Source: an uncultured Alteromonas sp.
GTDB lineage: Bacteria; Pseudomonadota; Gammaproteobacteria; Enterobacterales; Alteromonadaceae
Length of the DNA stretch: 64,000 nucleotides
Assembly: GCF_913058315.1 (NCBI RefSeq)
Contig: NZ_CAJXQY010000002.1
Coordinates: 1-64,000, forward strand
Direction of reading: 5' to 3'
The position numbers were made by a program, and so were the translations under genes. Positions within the stretch are counted from its first letter, which is position 1; every line of letters begins with the position of its first letter. Under the pieces are notes generated by a model that worked only from the letters and a program-made list of their open reading frames with translations, searched no databases and had not been told where the DNA came from. This document shows, in pieces, positions 57,045 through 62,516 of this stretch.

Positions 57045-58319
57045 ATGAAAACGATAATAACACTCCTTGCATTAACGCTGGGCGCTTCTGCCGCGTGTGC
57101 TAAAACCACCGTACTGACTGCCGACCGGATGATCGATGTAGAAAATGGCAAGCTGATCAATAATGCCGTGGTAGTGATGGAAGATAACACCATTGTGGCT
57201 GCCGGTTCGAAACGCTCGGTGACCATTCCGACTGATGCCGATGTGATGGAGCTGGGCGATTACACGCTTATGCCGGGACTCATGGACATGCACGTTCACC
57301 TCACCTCGGATGCCACCAAACACGGCTACAAGCGCCTGGCCGATTCCTTACCGCGTGTCACCCTGACTGGCGTAAAACACGCTAAAGCCACGCTGATGGC
57401 CGGCTTTACCACAGTGCGTAACGTTGGCGCGCCTGGTTTTGCCGATGTGGCGTTAAGGGATGCCATTAATGATGGCGACATACAAGGGCCACGGATGTTT
57501 GTGTCGGGCCCTTCACTGGGCGTAACCGGCGGACACTGCGACAACAACCTGCTGCCTTATGAGTTTCATACCGTCAGTGAGGGTGTTGCCGATGGCCCCT
57601 GGGCTGTGCGTGAAATTGTACGCCGCAATATTAAATACGGCGCCACGGTAATCAAATTCTGTGGTACAGGCGGTGTACTTTCCAAAGGCACTAAAGTGGG
57701 CGTACAGCAATACACCTTTGAAGAAATGCAGGCGCTGGTAGACGAAGCCCACATGCGCGGCTTAACGGTTGCCACTCATGCGCACGGTACCAGCGGCATT
57801 AATACAGCCATTAAAGCCGGCGTAGACTCGGTAGAGCACGTTAGCTTTCTGGATGAAGAAGGCATAAAACTGGCCCTTGAGCACGGAACGTATTTCTCAA
57901 TGGATATCTATGTCACCGAATATATTCTCAGTGAAGGTGCAAAGGCGGGTATCCTTGAAGAAAGCCTCGCCAAAGAGCGAATTGTTGGCAAACGTCAACG
58001 CGAAAACTTTCAGAAAGCCGTTAAGGCCGGGGTGAAAATGGTATTTGGTTCCGATGCAGGGGTATATCCTCATGGCGATAACGGCAGACAGTTTGCCCGC
58101 ATGGTGCGCTTTGGTATGTCACCAATGCAGGCTATTCAGGCTGCCACTATTCATCCTGCCACCCTGCTTAAGCAACAGGATAACCTGGGCAGTATCAGCG
58201 CTGGTAAAAAAGCCGACATTGTGGGCGTTAAAGGTAACCCACTGGATGATATTTCGCTGCTCGAAAACGTCGGCCTGGTGGTTAAAGATGGTCAAATAGT
58301 AAAATCAGTAGCCATGTAA
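57045..58319 (+). CDS. Secreted amidohydrolase (imidazolonepropionase-like)
   Basis: This 424-residue protein has a signal peptide (about 19 residues, cleaved after ACA). The amidohydrolase fold is shown by MDMHVHLTSD (HxH metal ligands), the lysine in TVIKFCGTGGV (metal-bridging), THAHGTSG, VEHVSFLDEEG and SDAGVYPHGDN. Such secreted enzymes include dipeptidases and carboxylesterases; the substrate is not known. It follows lnt but with a 102-bp gap, so it is probably separate, and a terminator follows. Confidence 0.85.
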   Translation: MKTIITLLALTLGASAACAKTTVLTADRMIDVENGKLINNAVVVMEDNTIVAAGSKRSVTIPTDADVMELGDYTLMPGLMDMHVHLTSDATKHGYKRLADSLPRVTLTGVKHAKATLMAGFTTVRNVGAPGFADVALRDAINDGDIQGPRMFVSGPSLGVTGGHCDNNLLPYEFHTVSEGVADGPWAVREIVRRNIKYGATVIKFCGTGGVLSKGTKVGVQQYTFEEMQALVDEAHMRGLTVATHAHGTSGINTAIKAGVDSVEHVSFLDEEGIKLALEHGTYFSMDIYVTEYILSEGAKAGILEESLAKERIVGKRQRENFQKAVKAGVKMVFGSDAGVYPHGDNGRQFARMVRFGMSPMQAIQAATIHPATLLKQQDNLGSISAGKKADIVGVKGNPLDDISLLENVGLVVKDGQIVKSVAM

Positions 58320-58343
58320 AGCATTGATTAAATTAACACTTTA

Positions 58344-58376
58344 AAAAATCCCGCCAAATAGTGCGGGATTTTTTTA
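58344..58376 (+). terminator. Terminator after the amidohydrolase gene
   Basis: AAAAATCCCGC and GCGGGATTTTT form an 11-bp stem with an 8-nt loop, followed by T-run on the plus strand. Confidence 0.88.
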
Positions 58377-58448
58377 TTGCCGCTATTGAAAAAAAGCCGC
58401 CAGCACATATCTCTTTTAGTGTCGGGGCTTAACGATAAGGCCGACGGA

Positions 58449-58513
58449 ACCATCGCCGCTAAGCGGGATGGTGTTAAACCTAACTTTACATATTGCTTAA
58501 TTGCGAGGATATG
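58449..58513 (+). promoter_or_regulatory. ROSE-like RNA thermometer in the ibpA leader
   Basis: The last hairpin pairs CATATT-G-CTT (58489-58498) with GAGGATATG (58505-58513), leaving G58495 bulged and hiding the GAGGA ribosome binding site. The left strand contains TTGCT, the ROSE consensus U(U/C)GCU. A second hairpin, ACCATC-g-CCGC with GCGG-GATGGT, lies upstream (58449-58472). ROSE elements control heat-shock genes of the ibpA type by melting on warming. Confidence 0.8.
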
Positions 58514-58516
58514 ACT

Positions 58517-58972
58517 ATGCGTACTATCGATCTATCTCCACTTTACCGTTCTTTTATTGGTTTTGACCGTCTGGCATCCATGATTGATGCAGCTTCTCAA
58601 AACGGCAATCAAACCACTTATCCGCCTTACAACATTGAGTTACTGGGCGAAGACAAATACCGAATCAGCATGGCCGTAGCCGGCTTCAGCAAAGACGATG
58701 TGACCATCGAAGTGCTCGAAAACGCGCTGACTGTGGCCGGTAAAAAAGACGCCGAGGAAAGCCAGAATGAGGAACAAAAACGCCAGTTCCTGCACAAAGG
58801 TATTTCCGAGCGTACGTTTGAACGTAAGTTCCACTTGGGCGATCACGTGAAAGTAACGGGCGCTAACCTGGAACACGGGTTATTAAATATCGACCTGGAA
58901 CGCGAAATTCCGGAAGAGAAAAAACCCCGCCATATTGAAATTGGCAGTGCATTACTGGAAAACAAACAGTAA
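58517..58972 (+). CDS. ibpA: Small heat-shock protein IbpA/Hsp20
   Basis: This 151-residue chaperone has the E. coli IbpA-like N-terminus (MRTIDLSPLYRSFIGFDRL), an alpha-crystallin domain (about residues 38-130, YRISMAVAGFSKDDVTIEVLENALTVAGKK and FERKFHLGDHVKVTGANLEHGLLNIDLER) and a short C-terminal IEI motif. It holds denatured proteins. I chose the ATG at 58517, 7 nt after GAGGA; a second ATG at 58511 is too close. A weak TTGAAA/CACATAT sigma32-like pair at 58386 has a short spacer. A terminator follows. Confidence 0.95.
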   Translation: MRTIDLSPLYRSFIGFDRLASMIDAASQNGNQTTYPPYNIELLGEDKYRISMAVAGFSKDDVTIEVLENALTVAGKKDAEESQNEEQKRQFLHKGISERTFERKFHLGDHVKVTGANLEHGLLNIDLEREIPEEKKPRHIEIGSALLENKQ

Positions 58973-58996
58973 CCACTAAGACATTATCTCCCTGCT

Positions 58997-59023
58997 AAGC
59001 GGCGCTCAATGCGCCGCTTTTTA
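58997..59023 (+). terminator. Rho-independent terminator of ibpA
   Basis: AAGCGGCGC-TCAAT-GCGCCGCTT is a perfect 9-bp stem, followed by TTTATT on the plus strand, 24 bp after the stop. Confidence 0.88.
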
Positions 59024-59087
59024 TTGCTTAATCTGCAGTTTATCATAGCTGAACTGACGGTCCGTTAAAGACAGGACCCTCAGCTTA

Positions 59088-59136
59088 CACAAAAATACGC
59101 AGCGGAAATTTGTCCGCGTTTTGCGATTGTTATAAT
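59088..59136 (-). repeat. Possible degenerate attC remnant
   Basis: On the minus strand this reads ATAACAATCGCAAAACGCGG and then TCCGC, TGCGT and TTTTGTG: an imperfect hairpin with bulges, opening with a box-like ATAAC, 22 bp after the stop of the terminal cassette gene. The far core site is not found. It may be a truncated attC at the end of the array. Confidence 0.3.
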
Positions 59137-59158
59137 CACACTGTGCACAACTCAAATT

Positions 59159-59872
59159 TCAATTATCACTCAACGAAACTCTACAGGCTGTAACTTCTGA
59201 CTTGTCGTTCTTAAGGACAAGCTCTGTATCTTCTGACGTTACGTTTGTTATGCCTAATTTATGCAAATCCCGAATAGGGTAATTCCAACCCGCAGCACCA
59301 GTCTGTTTTTGACAATTAAATCTATCCAACTGCCCGTATGTTGTAATTTTTTGATCGACACCAATGAGTTGAAAAAACGCAGTTTCTTCATCCTTCCATG
59401 GTTTGAGTGCAGCGTTTGCTAAAGCTAGTTTTGACGCTTTCCTGTTGGGAATGAGATATTCATACCAACGCAGGTCCAGTTTCCAATGCTGTTGGAATGC
59501 GCCACCATGCCAGCCGACGATAGCTCCTTTCAGAACATGGACGCTTGAGGCTGATGTGAATAGGTAATTTGCGCAACTGGAAAAGCATAAGTTTTCGATT
59601 GTGACCTTAATCTTGTTTTCGTGAATCCAGTTGCCAAAGATGATCCCTGCTCTGGCATTCCCCCCAGGACTATCAATATGTAATTTGTTAATTGGTTGAC
59701 GACTATGGCGAGCCATTTCCAATGCCTTTAACACCATCAGACCTGTAATCTCGCCTTTGTAATAGAGTGTATCTTCAATGACTCTAAGCTCCGCGGGCTC
59801 TTTGTACTCGGTAGGAATATTTGTACATGAAGAAATTAGCAAAATTAGACTAGCAATATAAATGAGTTTCAC
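59159..59872 (-). CDS. ClpP-fold-like lipoprotein, cassette gene
   Basis: This 237-residue protein has a signal peptide with a lipobox-like LISSC (Cys16), and then a ClpP/crotonase-like fold: LHIDSPGGNARAGIIFGNWI and LCFSSCANYLFTSA, where the second Ser of SSCA corresponds to the nucleophile position. A His follows in VGWHGGAF. Such exported ClpP-like proteins (COG3904 type) have no defined substrate. The GTG start has AAGGGAA upstream, about 16 bp after the core site of attC-1. It is the last gene in the cassette array, the only one ending well before an attC-like site. Confidence 0.6.
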   Translation of the reverse strand: MKLIYIASLILLISSCTNIPTEYKEPAELRVIEDTLYYKGEITGLMVLKALEMARHSRQPINKLHIDSPGGNARAGIIFGNWIHENKIKVTIENLCFSSCANYLFTSASSVHVLKGAIVGWHGGAFQQHWKLDLRWYEYLIPNRKASKLALANAALKPWKDEETAFFQLIGVDQKITTYGQLDRFNCQKQTGAAGWNYPIRDLHKLGITNVTSEDTELVLKNDKSEVTACRVSLSDN

Positions 59873-59887
59873 TAAATTCCCTTTTAG

Positions 59888-60001
59888 TTATAACGCCCAG
59901 CATGGGGACGGAAACACATGGACTAGAATTAAGAACGAAGTAACGCCCCCATATGTTTGCGTCCCATCGAGCTTGCAAGCGACTGCAGCAGACTGTTAGG
60001 C
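59888..60001 (-). repeat. attC site 1
   Basis: On the minus strand the site opens with GCCTAAC (which contains the stop codon of the upstream cassette) and ends in GGGCGTTATAAC. The inner arms CGATGGGACGCAAACATATGG and CCATGTGTTTCCGTCCCCATG pair with few mismatches. The length is about 114 bp, as in many chromosomal integron sites. Confidence 0.75.
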
Positions 60002-60439
60002 ATAAATGCGTTCCAAGAAGTACGTTACCCCTAGCGAAACAAAAATAAATGAGGCATTGATCAACGCCCGAACAGGCCAGGTAAAATGACCGTATGTTAT
60101 TCCTGCGCTTTTTGAAGCTATCACCATTAACCCCATTATCCCAAACCAGGGGGTGATAAATACAATGGCTTTCCACTTTATGATTGATACGGCTACATCG
60201 TGAAGCGCGCCACTGACTATGAATGTGATGAGAGTCGCTGCCGGAAAAGGTAAAAAATTGGCAAGCGGTCGCATGACATAGCGAGATAAATAATAGCTCC
60301 AGATAGGATTCCAGTAGCGCCAAAAATCGGGGAAAGACTTTGCACCGAAAGAACGTGAAAGCATATTTCTCATGGAGTGACTTGCACCCAGAGGGACACC
60401 AGTTCGTCTCTTAACATATTGTGACAATGAGCTTTGCAT
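59996..60439 (-). CDS. MBOAT-like short membrane protein, cassette gene
   Basis: This 147-residue protein has about three membrane helices and a motif typical of MBOAT acyltransferases: FPDFWRYWNPIWSYYLSRYV and FIVSGALHD, where the His is the family's conserved residue. It is much shorter than a full MBOAT (about 400 residues), so it is a fragment or a small relative. Its stop TAA lies inside the GCCTAAC box of attC-1. The ATG is 21 bp after the core of attC-2. The overlapping frame 59850-60323 is not preferred. Confidence 0.55.
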   Translation of the reverse strand: MQSSLSQYVKRRTGVPLGASHSMRNMLSRSFGAKSFPDFWRYWNPIWSYYLSRYVMRPLANFLPFPAATLITFIVSGALHDVAVSIIKWKAIVFITPWFGIMGLMVIASKSAGITYGHFTWPVRALINASFIFVSLGVTYFLERIYA

Positions 60440-60459
60440 GATAATCCCGTATGTCTACC

Positions 60460-60552
60460 ACCTAACTAATAGACGTAAAACGCTTGGCTGTAATTAGCAA
60501 CGCAGGAGCGCAAACCAAGCTTTTTGCGTCCTACTTGAGCCGTGTGTTATGG
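60460..60552 (-). repeat. attC site 2
   Basis: On the minus strand it runs from CCATAAC to GTTAGGT. Inner arms GACGCAAAAAGCTTGG and CCAAGCGTTTTACGTC pair almost perfectly. GTTAGGT fits the integron core rule GTTRRRY. The upstream cassette gene's stop lies in the first box. Confidence 0.78.
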
Positions 60553-60897
60553 GTTAAATACTTCGCAAATTACACGCTCGCCTTGAGCACTATAAATTAC
60601 TTTATTATCGCTAATTAAGAATATAGACCGCTTACCTATTTCAAAATTGCTGAATGTGCCGCAAGAGCCATTTAAAGTTTGACCGCTGTTTAATTTAAAG
60701 CTGTAATTAAATGCCCCGTTGCCACTGAACAATGAATAAGTCATGCTTTTGTCTTCACCATCGTTCATAGACCAAAACTTCAGCTCATTACCCTGTACGT
60801 GAACTGTTGCATCAGTAACCCTTAATGTTGAGATATTTAAATATCGTAACGCCTGGCAATAAGGTGGAATAAAGCCACGATATGAAAAGGAGCCCAT
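60547..60897 (-). CDS. Unknown protein, cassette gene, possibly frameshifted
   Basis: The 116-residue frame from ATG 60897 gives a beta-rich, Ser/Gly/Asn-rich protein (LRVTDATVHVQGNELKFWSM, GQTLNGSCGTFSNF) with no signal peptide and no ribosome binding site. Another frame starting at ATG 60934 encodes a membrane-like start (MSVSIKTIIFALYGLLFISW) for 42 codons and ends at 60806. The two could be halves of one membrane-anchored protein joined by a frameshift. The stop TAA lies in the CCATAAC box of attC-2. Confidence 0.5.
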   Translation of the reverse strand: MGSFSYRGFIPPYCQALRYLNISTLRVTDATVHVQGNELKFWSMNDGEDKSMTYSLFSGNGAFNYSFKLNSGQTLNGSCGTFSNFEIGKRSIFLISDNKVIYSAQGERVICEVFNP

Positions 60898-60952
60898 ATA
60901 AAGCAAAAATTATAGTTTTGATACTTACACTCATTGATTCAACTTTTAACAG

Positions 60953-61065
60953 ATAACGCCCGCATAACGAGCAAAATACGTAGGTTACAACACCAAGCGA
61001 AGCGAAGACGGCTCACGTGTTTTTGTCCCGGCAAGTTCCGCTTGCGTCTAAACGGTTTGTTATGT
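60953..61065 (-). repeat. attC site 3
   Basis: On the minus strand it opens with ACATAACAAACCGTTTA, much like Vibrio cholerae repeats (TAACAAACG…), and ends with TTATGCGGGCGTTATCTG, also like their end. The inner arms are less regular than in the other sites. The upstream gene's TAA is in the first box. Confidence 0.72.
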
Positions 61066-61425
61066 TTTGTCACTGACGTAGCCAATAAATACAAATTTTT
61101 CATAGCTGGAGTTTGCTCCGTAAACTCGGTTTACTCTAACCTTTGCCCCAATGCTTATTCCGATATTTTTGGGAAGTCGAACCCTAACCGGCTTTTCTCT
61201 GTTTTCTAATTTTACATACAAGTAAAGTGAATGACCTTCATCGTGGAGTAATGCTTGATGGTGAGTTGATACACCAACCAAAGTTTCTAGCTTATCCGGT
61301 TGATTTGATAAATACCAACTTACCACCACTAACAAGAAGACCAAAATCAGAGCAAAAGGAGAATATTTAGAAACCCTCTCTTTAAGTATTTCTCGTTCCA
61401 GATTTTCATTACGTTCTTTATTCAT
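61060..61425 (-). CDS. Membrane-anchored unknown protein, cassette gene
   Basis: This 121-residue protein has a charged N-terminus (KERNENLEREILKERVS), one membrane helix (about residues 23-40) and an outside domain (LYLYVKLENREKPVRVRLPKNIG and IGAKVRVNRVYGANSSYEKF), possibly a small beta fold. I do not recognise it. Its TAA stop is inside the ACATAAC box of attC-3. It starts 20 bp after the core of attC-4. Confidence 0.55.
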   Translation of the reverse strand: MNKERNENLEREILKERVSKYSPFALILVFLLVVVSWYLSNQPDKLETLVGVSTHHQALLHDEGHSLYLYVKLENREKPVRVRLPKNIGISIGAKVRVNRVYGANSSYEKFVFIGYVSDKT

Positions 61426-61444
61426 ATAGACGAATTATCCAAAA

Positions 61445-61537
61445 ACATAACGCTAAGCTAAAGGAAACAAACATGCGGCGAAAATGGCGAAGTTGCCGCA
61501 TGTTTGTGTCACAGCAACCGAAGGGAGCAAGTTAAGC
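61445..61537 (-). repeat. attC site 4
   Basis: On the minus strand it runs from GCTTAAC (fitting RYYYAAC, with the stop of the upstream gene) to GTTATGT. CAAACATGCGGC (61468-61479) and GCCGCATGTTTG (61495-61506) form a perfect 12-bp stem around a 15-nt loop. Confidence 0.82.
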
Positions 61538-62053
61538 GCCTGGTATGGATAATTTACCCCTGATTTCACGAAGTAATTCACTAAGCTCTAGTTTGCTTTG
61601 TTCTGGTGTTTTGCCAGCAGTATCTAAAACGATGCTGGCCGAATGCCAAGGCTGATATTCCCTTGAGGTTACGCTTTCCCATGATGGAAGCAAAAGATTT
61701 GGAATATCTGTTTGCCTGTTTTCTACCCGTTGCCGATATTCGGTTTTATTTGAACAGATGATTTCTATTTCCACGTAAGGCGATGAGGCTTTATTTGCAA
61801 CATTTATCCACTCCCTACGAGATTCTAAAACGGGATTGGTTGAATCTGCTACAACAGGAAGGCCATTTTTTAGATTGTCCAGAGCAAGAGAAAAGGCGAC
61901 TTTATAGCCCTCGTCGTAAAGTTTAAATCCACAGTTTTTTAACTCTTGTTCGATCGTGTCAATGCGAATGTAGACGGCACTCAAAGACGATGACAAAAAC
62001 TTCGCGAGTTCTGTTTTTCCTGTCGCAGGCAAGCCGCCAAGGATATACAACAT
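61532..62053 (-). CDS. P-loop kinase, cassette gene
   Basis: This 173-residue protein has a Walker A loop GLPATGKTELAKF (about residue 7) and an AAA/zeta-toxin-like kinase pattern: VYIRIDTIEQEL, VVADSTNPVLESRREWINVA and EIICSNKTEYRQRVENR, where the second resembles the lid region. It resembles small kinases that phosphorylate nucleotides, sugars or antibiotics. The substrate is not known. Its TAA stop is in the GCTTAAC box of attC-4, and it begins 26 bp after the core of attC-5. Confidence 0.7.
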   Translation of the reverse strand: MLYILGGLPATGKTELAKFLSSSLSAVYIRIDTIEQELKNCGFKLYDEGYKVAFSLALDNLKNGLPVVADSTNPVLESRREWINVANKASSPYVEIEIICSNKTEYRQRVENRQTDIPNLLLPSWESVTSREYQPWHSASIVLDTAGKTPEQSKLELSELLREIRGKLSIPGA

Positions 62054-62078
62054 GAGATTTTATTAATTCCTCCGTGAA

Positions 62079-62153
62079 ATATAACACCCCAAGAAGGGGA
62101 TTTTATGAGCGTTTTTCAGCGAGTAAAATTCCCGCTGGCTTGCCTTGTTATGT
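62079..62153 (-). repeat. attC site 5
   Basis: On the minus strand it runs from ACATAACAAGGC to GGTGTTATAT. GGGAATTTTA and TAAAATCCCC pair with one mismatch. The short length (75 bp) and the stop codon of the upstream gene in the first box fit a short attC. Confidence 0.68.
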
Positions 62154-62459
62154 TTCATTACTGATAGCTTCTTCTAGCGCTTTCTTATTTAAGTATGGGC
62201 TGATGGTATTCATTGTTGAAACACTAAATTTCATCATGAGAGTACTTCCAAAGAAGAAACTTCCGATCGTAAGTGAGAATAAACCAAATAAAGATACCTC
62301 TCCTTTAGTTATCAATTCATACACAGGAAAGCAAAATATCAAGGTACTAAGAGTAAAGAAAATATCCACTTGCTTTCTCATCTCAGAGGTAAAGTCATCT
62401 GGCGAATTCGCCAACTTTAAAAAGCTAGTGAGTACTTTTATTGTTTTATCCTTTTTCAT
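62148..62459 (-). CDS. Two-helix membrane protein, first cassette gene
   Basis: This 103-residue protein has two hydrophobic segments (FFTLSTLIFCFPVYELI and LFGLFSLTIGSFFFGSTLMMKF) with charged ends (KKDKTIKVLTSFLKLAN at the N-terminus). I chose the ATG at 62459. It is unrecognised. The TAA stop is in the ACATAAC box of attC-5. A GTTATGT word at 62470-62476 (minus strand) may be the upstream core site, since no full attC precedes it. Confidence 0.55.
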   Translation of the reverse strand: MKKDKTIKVLTSFLKLANSPDDFTSEMRKQVDIFFTLSTLIFCFPVYELITKGEVSLFGLFSLTIGSFFFGSTLMMKFSVSTMNTISPYLNKKALEEAISNET

Positions 62460-62516
62460 AAATATCCATTTGAAACATAACATCTTATTACTGAGACTTC
62501 ATACAGGCTAACTCAC

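Noticed and set aside
58386-58410. Sigma32-type promoter of ibpA (TTGAAA…CACATAT)
   Set aside because: The spacer is about two bases short and the -10 is weak, so I mention it only as a weak candidate.
59850-60323. 157-codon minus-strand frame over the MBOAT-like gene
   Set aside because: The alternative frame 59996-60439 has membrane helices, the family motif and a stop inside the attC box; this frame has none of these.
60806-60934. 42-codon frame with a membrane-like N-terminus as an independent gene
   Set aside because: It has no ribosome binding site and overlaps cassette C; a frameshift is the more likely reading, so it is reported as a finding and not as a gene.
62504-62516. attI site at the edge of the array (GTTAGCC)
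   Set aside because: GTTAGCC does not meet GTTRRRY, and no integrase gene is beside it.
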